From positions 81,667,855 through 81,731,854 of the forward strand of contig JALMGJ010000003.1 in assembly GCA_023362775.1 (NCBI GenBank): 64,000 nt of DNA, in the 5' to 3' direction. Positions 45,131-54,308 of this stretch are shown in pieces. The translations under genes were made by a program, and so were the position numbers. The notes beneath the pieces were generated by a model, which was not told the origin of the DNA, made no database searches, and worked only from the letters and a program-made list of their open reading frames with translations. The number at the start of each line of letters is the position of its first letter. Within the stretch, counting starts at the first letter, position 1. Origin of the DNA: Charina bottae. Taxonomy: Eukaryota > Chordata > Lepidosauria > Squamata > Charinaidae.

Positions 45131-47626
45131 ATTGCCATACATTTTGGGGATGAAACCCTGAAGTTGGTAAGGAAATTCGAGAAGACAGCAAGAAAGGTGG
45201 CAGACTATAGAAACCACCTACGTTTTAACCTCAGATGCAGACAACAGAGACTCATCCCGACAAGCCTACGCCTGCAATCTACAGTTAAGGGTCACAGAGC
45301 AGATCAGATCCTGCAGCAGGCACAAAGACATCTTCTAAATGAAAGAATAAGGCAAGTCCACTTCACCATTGATGCCCTGCAATACAATTTTGAAAACCTT
45401 CACCAGGAACTCACAGCCACCCTTCCTGACCCAATCCTGGATAGAGTTATTCAGCTTGGCAATAAAGTACAGCTGGCCCAGCATCACAAGACAAAGGAGA
45501 GGCAAACTAAGAAATTTGACATTCTTCTTTCTCGCAGCAAGCAGAAACAAGGAACTGGAGAAACCACTGGGAGGAACAACAACAACAGGACCACAGAGGA
45601 CAAAAAGAACATGTGGGTGAAAAATCTCTCAGACAGAGAACTTACCCAACCAGAGAGAGATGTCCTAGCCAAAGGTCTTAATTTTGCCATCACTCCCAAG
45701 CAAGTTCCGGTTGTGGAGCTCATTACAGCCACAGAATCTGCCATCCACAACAACCACCTACCTTTTGAAGAAGCAGAACAACTCCGGCTTAAAATATCTG
45801 CAGCTCTGTCCAGTGCTCAACCTCCTCCCCCCAACCTTACCGTCCAAGAGAGGAGAGCCCTGACAGCCCTCAGCAAAGATGAAACCATCACCATTTTACC
45901 TGCTGACAAAGGAAGATGTACAGTGGTTCTAAACACTGCAGACTACCACAATAAAATTACCTCACTTTTGGAGGATCACCATACATATGAAAAACTGAAA
46001 AGAGACCCCACCAACAATTACAAGAAAAAGGCAATAGACAGTTTGAAACAATTGGAACATGATGGCTCCATCGATAGGATTACCTACCACCGTCTGTATC
46101 CTGGAGAAGCCATCCCCTGCATCTACGGACTTCCTAAGATCCACAAGGAAGGAACACCGCTCCGACCCATAGTCAGCAGCATCAATTCGGTAACATACAA
46201 CATTGCCAAACACCTCTCTACCATACTAGCACCTCTAGTTGGACACTTTGAACACCACATCCATAATTCGGAAGAATTTGTTTCCAAAGCAAAGATCCTG
46301 AAACTGGATACAGATGAAACTATGGTCTCCTTTGATGTGTCCTCCCTTTTCACCAGCATCCCCACCATTCATGCTCTATCCGCTGTCAGGAAGAGACTAG
46401 AAGAGGACAGCACCCTGGAAAGGAGAAGCCATCTCAACCCAAACCAGATCTGCCATCTTCTGGACCTGTGTCTTAACACCACTTATTTCACATACAGAGG
46501 TGACTTTTACAGACAAAAACACGGCTGTGCCATGGGTTCTCCTGTGTCACCCATTGTGGCCAATTTATACATGGAAGAAGTGGAGAAGAAAGCACTCAAC
46601 ACATTCCAGGGAACGGTGCCCACCCACTGGTTTAGGTATGTGGATGACACCTGGGTCAAAATCAAGGCCCAGGAAGTACAGGCCTTCACGGACCATATAA
46701 ACACTATAGATGCCAACATTAGCTTCACCAGAGAAGACACCAAGGACAACAGACTGGCATTCCTAGACTGTGAAGTCCTCATTGGGACCGGTGGCAAGCT
46801 AGAAATAGGGATCTACAGGAAACCCACACACACAGATCAATATCTGATGTTTGACTCCCACCATCCACTGCAGCACAAACTAGGAGTCATCAGGACATTG
46901 TCACACAGAGCAGAAACCATCCCCACCTCCATGGATTCCAAAAAGAATGAAAATCAGCACCTGAGAACAGCCCTGAAGGCCTGTGGATATGCAAATTGGG
47001 CCTTCACCAAATCTAAATCTACCAGACCTAAAACAGCGACAGATAGGGCTGAGACTCAGAGTAAACGAAAGAACCTGGTCATTCCCTACATGGCTGGCGT
47101 GTCTGAAAAGATAAAACGGATATTTGGCAAACACCACATACCTGTATATTTCAAACCCACCAACACACTGAGACAGAGGCTTGTACACCCCAAAGATCAA
47201 ACTCCAAAACATAAGAAAAGCAATGTAGTTTATGCAATCCAGTGCAGTGAGGAGTGCTCTGAACTCTACATTGGAGAAACCAAACAACCTATGTACAGGA
47301 GGATGGCCCAACACAGGAGAAATAACACCACAGGACCAGAGTCAGCAGTTTATCTTCATCTAAAAGAAAAAGGACACTCATTTGAGGACATTAATGTTCA
47401 CATTTTAGACAGAGAAGATAGGTGGTTTGAGAGAGGGGTCAAGGAATCCATTTATGCCAACTTGGAAAATCCTTCTTTGAATAGAGGTGGGGGCCTCAGG
47501 CACAAACTCTCCCCCATCTTCCTCCCCGTGTTGTCTTCTGTGCCTAGGAAGATTAAGACCATTTCAGAAGCTCAACAGCAGCATGGTGATTTTAACGACC
47601 CTCCATTAGATTATAAAAGGACTTAA
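45077..47626 (+). CDS. PLE polyprotein: reverse transcriptase and GIY-YIG endonuclease, intact
   Basis: An 849-codon frame. It begins MIQATDNSTWMTENLHRH inside the left pseudo-LTR, continues through a basic, Q/H-rich N-terminal region (residues 18-185), then RT: LPADKGRCTVVL, YGLPKIHKEGTPLRPIVSS, MVSFDVSSLFTSIP (motif A), KHGCAMGSPVSPIVANLYME (motif B) and RYVDDTWVK with catalytic YVDD at residues 521-524. The C-terminal GIY-YIG endonuclease shows YAIQC at 719 and YIGETKQPMYRRMAQHRR from 731, with a conserved EDRWFERGVKESIYANLENP block after. No stop or frameshift. PLE RTs are related to telomerase and insert by target priming. This copy could encode an active protein; activity is inferred only. 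Confidence 0.92.
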   Translation: MIQATDNSTWMTENLHRHIAIHFGDETLKLVRKFEKTARKVADYRNHLRFNLRCRQQRLIPTSLRLQSTVKGHRADQILQQAQRHLLNERIRQVHFTIDALQYNFENLHQELTATLPDPILDRVIQLGNKVQLAQHHKTKERQTKKFDILLSRSKQKQGTGETTGRNNNNRTTEDKKNMWVKNLSDRELTQPERDVLAKGLNFAITPKQVPVVELITATESAIHNNHLPFEEAEQLRLKISAALSSAQPPPPNLTVQERRALTALSKDETITILPADKGRCTVVLNTADYHNKITSLLEDHHTYEKLKRDPTNNYKKKAIDSLKQLEHDGSIDRITYHRLYPGEAIPCIYGLPKIHKEGTPLRPIVSSINSVTYNIAKHLSTILAPLVGHFEHHIHNSEEFVSKAKILKLDTDETMVSFDVSSLFTSIPTIHALSAVRKRLEEDSTLERRSHLNPNQICHLLDLCLNTTYFTYRGDFYRQKHGCAMGSPVSPIVANLYMEEVEKKALNTFQGTVPTHWFRYVDDTWVKIKAQEVQAFTDHINTIDANISFTREDTKDNRLAFLDCEVLIGTGGKLEIGIYRKPTHTDQYLMFDSHHPLQHKLGVIRTLSHRAETIPTSMDSKKNENQHLRTALKACGYANWAFTKSKSTRPKTATDRAETQSKRKNLVIPYMAGVSEKIKRIFGKHHIPVYFKPTNTLRQRLVHPKDQTPKHKKSNVVYAIQCSEECSELYIGETKQPMYRRMAQHRRNNTTGPESAVYLHLKEKGHSFEDINVHILDREDRWFERGVKESIYANLENPSLNRGGGLRHKLSPIFLPVLSSVPRKIKTISEAQQQHGDFNDPPLDYKRT

Positions 47627-47840
47627 AAATTACATCTCAATATAACCATGACCTAGCCCCAGGTGTAAGGTCACACAGCTACCTAGGAACATATTTAGGA
47701 TTCCCTTACCAACTTTGCTCAGACTGAAGAAGCTCCTTGGATAAGGAGCGAAACGTTTCCACTAAGAAAATAGAAATCCAGTTGACATGATTCAAGCTAC
47801 AGACAATTCCACCTGGATGACTGAGAACCTTCATAGACAT
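47352..47840 (+). repeat. PLE right pseudo-LTR (489 bp)
   Basis: Contains the ORF 3' end (stop at 47624-47626), 3' UTR, hammerhead-like core at 47724-47753 and a terminal MIQATDNSTWMTENLHRH frame reading out into BovB DNA. See the left copy. Confidence 0.93.
47724..47753 (+). ncRNA. Hammerhead-like core, right pseudo-LTR copy
   Basis: Identical to the motif at 45014-45043. Further copies lie at 14376 and 21503 (plus) and on the minus strand near 18520-18557 and 43338-43375, always with the PLE 3' end. Confidence 0.55.
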
Positions 47841-47841
47841 A

Positions 47842-47856
47842 TGACCACACCATCGT
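47842..47856. repeat. PLE target-site duplication, right copy
   Basis: Exact repeat of 43281-43295. Confidence 0.93.
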
Positions 47857-49030
47857 ATTTATCAGGGATATTAAGATCTTTCTTGTATAGTTCTTCTGTA
47901 TATTCTTGCCACCTCTTCTTAATCTCTTCTGCTTCTGTTAGGTCCCTGCCTTTTTTGTCCTTTATCATGCCCATCTTTGCACAAAACGTTCCCTTGATAT
48001 CTCCGATTTTCTTGAAGAGATCTCTAGTCTTCCCAATTCTATTGTTTTCCTCCATTTCTTTGCATTGTTCATTTAAGAAGGCCTTCTTATCTCTCCTTGC
48101 TATTCTCTGGAAATCTGCATTCAGTTGGTTATATCTTTCCCTTTCTCCCTTGCCTTTTGCTTCCCTTCTTTCTTCAGCTATTTGTAAAGCTTCATCAGTC
48201 AGCCACTTTGCTTTCTTGCATTTCTTTTTCTTTGGGATGGTTTTAGTTGCTGCCTCCTGTACAATGTTACGAACCTCCATCCATAGTTCTTCAGGCACTC
48301 TGTCTACCAGATCTAATCCTTTAAATCTATTCCTCACCTCCACTGTATATTCATAAGGGATATGATTTAGGTCATACCTGAGTGGTCTAGTGGTTTTCCC
48401 TACATTCTTCAATTTAAGCCTAAATTTTGCGATAAGAAGCTCATGATCTGAGCCACAGTCAGCTCCAGGTCTTGTTTTTGCTGATTGTATAGAGCTTCTC
48501 CATCTTTGGCTACAAAGTATATAATCAATCTGATTTCGGTATTGACCATCTGGTGATGTCCATGTGTAGAGTCGTCTCTTGTGTTGTTGGAAAAGAGTGT
48601 TTGCTATGACCAGTATGTTCTCTTGACAAAACTCTATTAGCCTTTGTCCTGCTTCATTTTGTACTCCGAGGCCGAACTTGCCTGTTATTCTGGTTATTTT
48701 TTGACTTCTTACTTTAGCATTCCAGTCCCCTATGATGAAAAGGACATCTTTTTTGTGTGTGTTAGTTCTAGAAGGTGTTGTAGGTCTTCATAGAACCGGT
48801 CAACTTCAGCCTCTTCGGCATCAGTGGTAGGGGCATAGACTTGGATTACTGTGATGTTGAATGGTTTGCCTTGGATTCGAACTGAAAGCATTCTGTCGTT
48901 TTTGAGGTTGTACCCCAGTACTGCCTTTCCCACTCTTTTATTGACTATGAGAGCTACTCCATTTCTTCTAAGGGATTCTTGCCCACAGTAGTACATATAA
49001 TGGTCTCCTGAATTAAATTTGCCCATTCCT
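47842..49030 (-). pseudogene. BovB endonuclease and linker (5' part of the BovB split by the PLE)
   Basis: The minus strand encodes MGKFNSGDHYMYYCGQESLR, KAVLGYNLKNDRMLSVRIQG and VIQVYAPTTDAEEAEVDRFY (endonuclease), then RFKGLDLVDRVPEELWMEVR, KKKKCKKAKWLTDEALQIAE and ADFQRIARRDKKAFLNEQCK up to NIPDKYDGVV, where the PLE sits. A frameshift near 48735 breaks the ORF after the endonuclease YAPTT region (LTHTKKMSF...). The copy lacks the first 55 or so residues and the 5' leader; its 5' edge is near 49030. Closely related to the BovB at 62317-64000. Confidence 0.87.
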
Positions 49031-49074
49031 TGATATATATACTTGATATATACTTGATATATAGAGACTGCCTA

Positions 49075-49250
49075 TTTCCCATGGTTTCTGCCCAGCCAGT
49101 AAGAGCTGACAGAGTTGGTGCACTCCAAGTCCCCTTGATCAAACAGTGTCATCTTTTGGGACCCAGGAAGAACACCTTCTCTGTTGTGGCATCTGCCCCT
49201 GGAATGATCCCCCCCCCCCGAGATCTGGATGCCTCCCACCCTGCATTCCA
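49075..49250 (+). mobile_element. L2-type LINE short 3' fragment
   Basis: Contains accaggaagaacaccttctct, gttgtggcatctgcccctgg and cctcccaccctgcattccaaaag, colinear with the L2 block tccaggaggcgtgccttctc...gcctttcggaag at 53945-54045 and with degenerate changes. No tail. Confidence 0.6.
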
Positions 49251-49257
49251 AAAGATC

Positions 49258-49355
49258 TTTGTTGTTGTTTATTTGTTCAGTCGCTTCCGACTCTTTGTGA
49301 CTTCATGGACCAGCCCATGCCAGAGCTTCCTGTCGGCCATCACCATCCCCAGCTC
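49258..49355 (-). pseudogene. BovB 3' end, left side of the copia insertion
   Basis: The minus strand encodes the last BovB residues (LVHEVTKSRKRLNK then stop) and the 3' terminal aacaacaac. It is the downstream continuation of 56808-59760: copia entered at agctc, about 30 codons from the end of the BovB frame. Confidence 0.88.
49351..49355. repeat. copia target-site duplication (agctc), left copy
   Basis: agctc at 49351-49355 and 56808-56812, the 5-bp duplication expected for Ty1/copia integrases. Confidence 0.9.
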
Positions 49356-49809
49356 TGTTAGGGTTTGATAAACCCAGGAATTTACTTCTAGATATAAATT
49401 ATACAGAGAGGCTTGATTTCTAGGTAAAAGGTGAAATATTCTGCACAGTCACCCAATTAGCAGCCATTGTTGTAGGAATGATGTGTCAGTTTGTGACTCA
49501 TACAACAGGTGCTTAGAGTTAGGTTGGGTGTGGTGAATAATGAGAGTGACCTATAATGTGATTGGTCAGGTTCACTATATATGCAGAGACATTCTCATTT
49601 CCCATTATTCCCATTTTACTTCGTGAAAGCTGTATCGTTGATGGTGTATCATTTGTTACTGTGGAAGTGATCTGTAAATACGTATGTATATAAAGTAAAT
49701 AGGATATTTGATATAACTTCTGTTTGGAGTCTATTTACTGCATAGTACTTGGATCACTGGTGCCTAGGAGAGAGGCAGGCCGCTCCATCTCCGCACGCTC
49801 CCTCTGACA
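49356..49809 (+). repeat. copia 5' LTR
   Basis: 454 bp, TGTTAGGG...TCTGACA. Compared with the 3' LTR I find three substitutions and one 1-bp indel, about 99% identity, so the insertion is recent. A possible TATA motif (actatatatgcag) lies near 49573. Confidence 0.95.
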
Positions 49810-49824
49810 GGGTTATGGGCCCAG
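49810..49824 (+). promoter_or_regulatory. Primer-binding site for an internal tRNA-iMet fragment
   Basis: gggttatgggcccag immediately follows the 5' LTR. It is complementary to the anticodon stem-loop region of initiator tRNA-Met (ctgggcccataaccc) and not to its 3' end. Drosophila copia is primed by the same internal half-tRNA. Confidence 0.8.
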
Positions 49825-50079
49825 AGGCGGCAGAGACGCCATAGACGACGGAAGGCTTTGCACTGGCTGTGGATCGGTGGATCGTGTGCAGTCTGTGAGC
49901 TGGAAGCTTTGGAAGCCTATCCAGGAGTCGTGTGGCTATTTGGAGTGATTTGGAGTTCTACCAGGCTCCGTGTCTGCGTGTGTGTTTTTTTCTCCTACTC
50001 TTGTTTTGCAGCTGGAGGACGTTCTGATAAGGTCTGTGTCTTTAATCATCGGTGTCTGCCCAGAAGGGGCTGAGGACAG

Positions 50080-51191
50080 ATGAGCACAGCGAAGATGTTG
50101 CCTGCAGTCGGGGGAGGATTTCCTCTGGAGAGACTGAATGACAATAACTATTCGTCATGGTCATATAAAATGGAAATGTATCTTCGGCGTGAAGGGCTTT
50201 GGAGGAGTGTCCTTTGCCCTGAACCAGACCTGGAAGATGAAGGATTTGCTCTAAAGGACGATAGAGCATTGGCAAGCATAATTTTATGTCTGGAAGATAG
50301 CCAGTTATGTTATGTTAGAGACTGTCAGTTAGCCTATAAGTGTTGGGAAGCTTTAAAGAATGTTTATCTAAGAAGCTCACCGTTATGTAAGGTTTTGCTA
50401 ACAAGAAAACTTTATCACGCTAGATTAGGGGTATCTGATAATATAAGGGATCACCTGCATTTTATGACAGGGTTGTTCCAGGAATTGGCTCAGAGAGAGA
50501 TGCAATTTACAGAAGCTAACAAAGTGTATATAATTCTCAGTTCTTTAAATGAAACGTGGGATACTTTGGCAATGAGCTTCGGGTCGTTATCTGAGGAGGA
50601 TTTAACCATAAGATACTTATCTAGCAGGCTTTTAGAAGAAGAACAAAGGAGGCAGCAGTGTTCTAATGTAATTAGTGCTAAGCAAAACAGTGTTTGTGTT
50701 AAGGAATATTCTGAGAATGTTTTGCATGTACGAAAATGTTTTAACTGTGGGTCGAAAAGGCATTTGTTGAAACATTGTGATAAGAAACGGAAGCCGAAGG
50801 CTAAGCTGAAAATTTCCAAGCCGGGAGAAGCTGCACAGCTGTCTTTAATTAGTTCAAGTGAAGAACAAAATTTAAAGGGACCATTTTTAATTGACAGTGG
50901 GGCTTGTCAGCATATAGGAAATAACAGACAGATGTTTAAGAGTTTTATGCAAGCTGATAGAGATCATGTTACTCTAGCTAATGGAAGCATTGCATCTGTG
51001 ACTGGTAAGGGATATGTATATGTACCAGGGTTAAATATTGAATTATCAATGTTGTGTGTACCTGAACTGGAGTACAATATAATTAGTGTGTCACAATTGG
51101 ATAAACAGGGTTATACTGTACAGTTTGGTAATAATGAATGTATTGTTATGAAAGATAACAATGTTTGTGGCAAAGGTATTTTGCAAAACTG
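50080..51191 (+). pseudogene. copia gag and protease region, cut by the L2
   Basis: The frame opens MSTAKMLPAVGGGFPLERLN, with the copia capsid-like YSSWSYKMEMYLRREGLW start and a LYHARLGVSDNIRDHLHFM helix. A CCHC zinc knuckle (CFNCGSKRHLLKHC) is at residues 220-233. The aspartic protease active site is FLIDSGACQHIG with the Asp at residue 272, followed by the LNIELSMLCVPELEYNIISV flap region. The frame is intact up to 51191. It then runs into L2 sequence and stops at 51282, so the last 30 residues are foreign. In intact relatives gag, protease, integrase and RT form one polyprotein. Confidence 0.9.
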
Positions 51192-54119
51192 CTACCGGTG
51201 GCGCGTTCCGGCCCCCCGTGTTCATACCCAGGCCCTGGTAAGCAGATCCTCGTGGGCTCCGGTCTCCGACTGCTGCTGCTGAATGCCAGGTTGGTGAACA
51301 ACAAGGCCCCCCTTATAGGTGATCTAATCATAGAGGAGGGGGCCGACCTGGCGTGTATTACCGAGACCTGGCTGGGCCCAGAGGGGGGAGTAGCCCTCTC
51401 GGAGATATGCCCAGCCGGGTTTCGGGTGTGGCATCAGCCGAGACACCGGGGCAGGGGAGGAGGGGTGGCAGTGGTCATCCGAGAGTCCCTTGTGGCCTTC
51501 AGGGGCGCTGCTCCACAAGTGACCGGATGTGAGACCCTGTTTTTCAAGTTGGGTTCACGAGAACAGTTGGGAGTGTTGCTGCTGTACCAGCCTCCCTGCT
51601 GCGTAGCAACCTCCCTGCCTGAGCTGCTCGAGGCTGTCTCGGGGTTGGCGGTGGAGTTCCCCAGACTTATGGTTCTGGGGGACTTCAATCTGCCGTCTCT
51701 GGGACGGTCCTCGGAGGCGGCCCGGGAGTTCATGGCTACCATGGCAGCTATGGGCCTGTCTCAGATTATTCGTGACCCGACTCGTGACAGTGGTCTCACC
51801 CCGGACTTAGTTTTCTTGTCTGAGCAGTGGCAATGTGATCTGAGGGGAGAGTTACATCTTTCCCCATTGTCATGGTCAGACCACGCCCTGGTGACCCTGA
51901 GACTCTCTTGTGCTACCCCACTCCGCAGGGAGGCGGGACCTATTCGATTGGTCCGCCCCCGGCGACTGATGGACCCAGTGAGGTTTCAGAAGGAGCTGGG
52001 GGTTATTCCCGAGGACTTGCTTCACGGTCCAGTGGAGGTCCTGGCCGCGGCCTGGAATAAAGCCGCGGCCGGAGCCCTGGACAAGATCGCGCCTATGCGA
52101 CCTCTCCGGCCCTGCTCGACCCGCTGCTCTCCGTGGTTCACGGAAGAGTTAAGGGCTTTGAAGAGGGTTAAGAGACGTCTAGAGCGCCGCTGGAGAAAGA
52201 CGAAGACTGAATCTGACCGAACACAAGCTAGAGCCGCAGTTAAGGCCTACCTTGTGGCGGTAAGAGCGGCAAAACGTGAATATTTCTCCGCTCTTATTGC
52301 GTCCGCAGAATGCCGCCCGATGGCCCTTTTCAAGATTACAAGATCACTTTTGGGTCGGGAGCAGGGCGAGACCCACTTACAGGGCCGTTCGGAAGAGTTT
52401 TCTGAGCATCTGCAGGACAAAATCGCTCAGATTCATTCCAAGTTGGACTCCAAGCGTGAGACAAGATCTGGGGAGATGCCAGGGGCTCGTACTTACCACG
52501 TTATCTGGGAACAGTTTGATCCTGTTGCGCCTGATGAAGTAGACAGGATCCTCCGGATTGTAAACGCCACCACATGCCAGCTTGACCCATGTCCCTCCTG
52601 GCTGGTGAAATCAGCTAGTGAGGTGACATGTGGCTGGGTCCAGGCGATGATTAATTCGTCCTTGAGTGAGGGGGTGTTCCCGGCTGCCTTTAAGGAGGCG
52701 CTGGTGCACCCCCTCCTCAAGAAACCTTCCCTGGACCCTACAATCCTGGGCAATTTTTGCCCAGTCTCCCACCTTCCCTTTTTAGGAAAGGTGGTTGAGA
52801 AGGTGGTGGCGTTGCAACTCCAGAGGATTCTGGATGAAACGGATTATCTGGACCCCTTCCAGTCAGGTTTCAGGCCGGGATATGGGACGGAGACCGCATT
52901 GGTCGCACTTATGGATGATCTCTGGCGAGAGCGGGATGGAGGGAGTGCGTCCATCCTTGCTCTCTTAGATCTCTCAGTGGCTTTCGATACCGTCAACCAT
53001 GGTATACTTTTGGAGCGGCTCGAGGAGTTGGGGGCGGGCGGTGTGGTTTTGCGCTGGTTCGCCTCCTTTCTCCAGGGCCGCTCCCAGTCGGTGTTGATAG
53101 GGGAGGAGAGAGCTGACCCGCAACCCCTGACTTGTGGGGTGCCGCAGGGGTCGGTTCTCTCTCCACTCCTATTTAACATCTACATGAAGCCACTGGGCGA
53201 GATCATCCGTCACCACGGGATGAGGTATCACCAATATGCTGATGATACCCAGTTATACATCTCCATCCCGGGTGAAGTAAGTGATGCGGTCAATGCCTTA
53301 TCTCAGTGCCTGGAGGCTGTGGGAGTCTGGATGGGGAACAACAGGCTTCAACTGAACCCTGGTAAGACGGAGTGGCTGTGGATTGATGGCCCCCCTGGAT
53401 CCTGGAAGTTGTCATCTTTGGTTCTGGGGGGGGTTGCACTACCCCACTCGGATCCAGTGCGGAATCTGGGGGTCCTCCTGGACTCACGACTCCTGCTTGA
53501 AGAGCAGGTGGCAGTCGTGGCCAGGAGGGCCTTTGCACAGCTGCGAGTTGTGCACCAGTTACGCCCTTTCCTGGATCGGGAGGCCCTCCGAACAGTCACT
53601 CACGCCCTTGTCATCTCCCGTATAGACTATTGTAATGCGCTCTACATGGGGCTACCCTTGAAGAGTATCCGGAAGCTTCAGCTGGTGCAGAATGCAGCGG
53701 CGCAAGCAGTTATGAGTGCCAGAAGATCGGCACATGTAACACCTCTGCTTCGCGAGCTGCATTGGGTGCCAGTTTGCTTCCGGGTCCAATTCAAGGTGTT
53801 GGTGATTACCTTTAAAGCCCTACATGGCATAGGACCAGGGTACCTGAGGGACCGTCTCGTCCCGATAACGTCGACCCGCCCCACCCGTACATGCAGGGAG
53901 GGCATGCTTCGGACCCCCTCAACAAGACAATTCCATCTAGCGGGGTCCAGGAGGCGTGCCTTCTCTGCGATAGCGCCCGCCTTGTGGAATATTCTGCCCC
54001 CGGAGGTGAGACTGGCCCCCTCCCTCCTGGCCTTTCGGAAGGCCCTTAAGACCTGGCTTTGCCACCTGGCCTGGGACGAGGGAGGTGGTAGTGCCTCCTG
54101 GGGTTGGCTGGCCCCATAG
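51165..54119 (+). CDS. L2-type LINE protein: AP endonuclease and reverse transcriptase, intact
   Basis: A 984-codon frame; the first 9 codons lie in copia DNA and the element proper starts at 51192, so the natural start codon is unknown. Domains: endonuclease, residues about 33-260 (LLLLNARLVNNK, CITETWLGPEGG, GGGVAVVIRESL, LGDFNLPSL, WSDHALVTLRL); RT, about 500-760 (GKVVEKVVALQL, SGFRPGYGTETALVALMDDL, LLDLSVAFDTVNHGIL, CGVPQGSVLSPLLFNIYMKP, catalytic YADD at 691-694); then a C-terminal region ending in RRAFSAIAPALWNILPPEV and FRKALKTWLCHLAW. No stop or frameshift. All catalytic motifs look intact. It may be close to full length or lack the 5' leader and any ORF1. Confidence 0.9.
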   Translation: MWQRYFAKLLPVARSGPPCSYPGPGKQILVGSGLRLLLLNARLVNNKAPLIGDLIIEEGADLACITETWLGPEGGVALSEICPAGFRVWHQPRHRGRGGGVAVVIRESLVAFRGAAPQVTGCETLFFKLGSREQLGVLLLYQPPCCVATSLPELLEAVSGLAVEFPRLMVLGDFNLPSLGRSSEAAREFMATMAAMGLSQIIRDPTRDSGLTPDLVFLSEQWQCDLRGELHLSPLSWSDHALVTLRLSCATPLRREAGPIRLVRPRRLMDPVRFQKELGVIPEDLLHGPVEVLAAAWNKAAAGALDKIAPMRPLRPCSTRCSPWFTEELRALKRVKRRLERRWRKTKTESDRTQARAAVKAYLVAVRAAKREYFSALIASAECRPMALFKITRSLLGREQGETHLQGRSEEFSEHLQDKIAQIHSKLDSKRETRSGEMPGARTYHVIWEQFDPVAPDEVDRILRIVNATTCQLDPCPSWLVKSASEVTCGWVQAMINSSLSEGVFPAAFKEALVHPLLKKPSLDPTILGNFCPVSHLPFLGKVVEKVVALQLQRILDETDYLDPFQSGFRPGYGTETALVALMDDLWRERDGGSASILALLDLSVAFDTVNHGILLERLEELGAGGVVLRWFASFLQGRSQSVLIGEERADPQPLTCGVPQGSVLSPLLFNIYMKPLGEIIRHHGMRYHQYADDTQLYISIPGEVSDAVNALSQCLEAVGVWMGNNRLQLNPGKTEWLWIDGPPGSWKLSSLVLGGVALPHSDPVRNLGVLLDSRLLLEEQVAVVARRAFAQLRVVHQLRPFLDREALRTVTHALVISRIDYCNALYMGLPLKSIRKLQLVQNAAAQAVMSARRSAHVTPLLRELHWVPVCFRVQFKVLVITFKALHGIGPGYLRDRLVPITSTRPTRTCREGMLRTPSTRQFHLAGSRRRAFSAIAPALWNILPPEVRLAPSLLAFRKALKTWLCHLAWDEGGGSASWGWLAP

Positions 54120-54301
54120 CTCTACTATCTATTCTGCGGGTCCAAGCCCATCCTGGATTTTATTTTGTTATGTTTTGTTTGTGTTTTTAGATATTTTGTA
54201 TAGTTTTAAATTTTTATTTATTGTAACCCGCCCAGAGTCCCTTGCATGGGAGATGGGCGGGGAATAAATTTGAATAATAAATAAATAATAAATAAATAAA
54301 T
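51192..54301 (+). mobile_element. L2-type LINE inserted in copia
   Basis: Flanked by aaaactg at 51185-51191 and 54302-54308, a 7-bp target duplication. The 3' UTR ends ccgcccagagtccctt...gggcggggaataaatt with an (aataaat)n tail at 54270-54301. Very similar to the copy at 26602-29660, which begins at nearly the same place. Confidence 0.92.
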
Positions 54302-54308
54302 AAAACTG

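Larger units (their letters stand above)
43296..47841 (+). mobile_element. Composite Penelope-like element, 4.5 kb
   Basis: Structure from left to right: an inverted 5'-truncated arm (43296-44641, minus), a left pseudo-LTR (44642-45130), the body with ORF, and a right pseudo-LTR (47352-47840). The 15-bp target duplication marks it as one insertion into a BovB. The inverted arm mirrors roughly 46455-47802 with few differences. This combination of direct repeat and inverted tail is known for Penelope-type elements. Confidence 0.92.

Noticed and set aside
47787..48356. 189-codon plus-strand frame starting with the PLE peptide
   Set aside because: After the first 18 residues it is the antisense shadow of the BovB linker (hydrophobic SFLYSS/FLSLLAI text). 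The same shadow appears at 63463-63996.
50080..51282. A 400-residue copia gag taken as complete
   Set aside because: The last 30 codons are L2 sequence after the 51192 junction; the true gag-pol frame continues at 54309.
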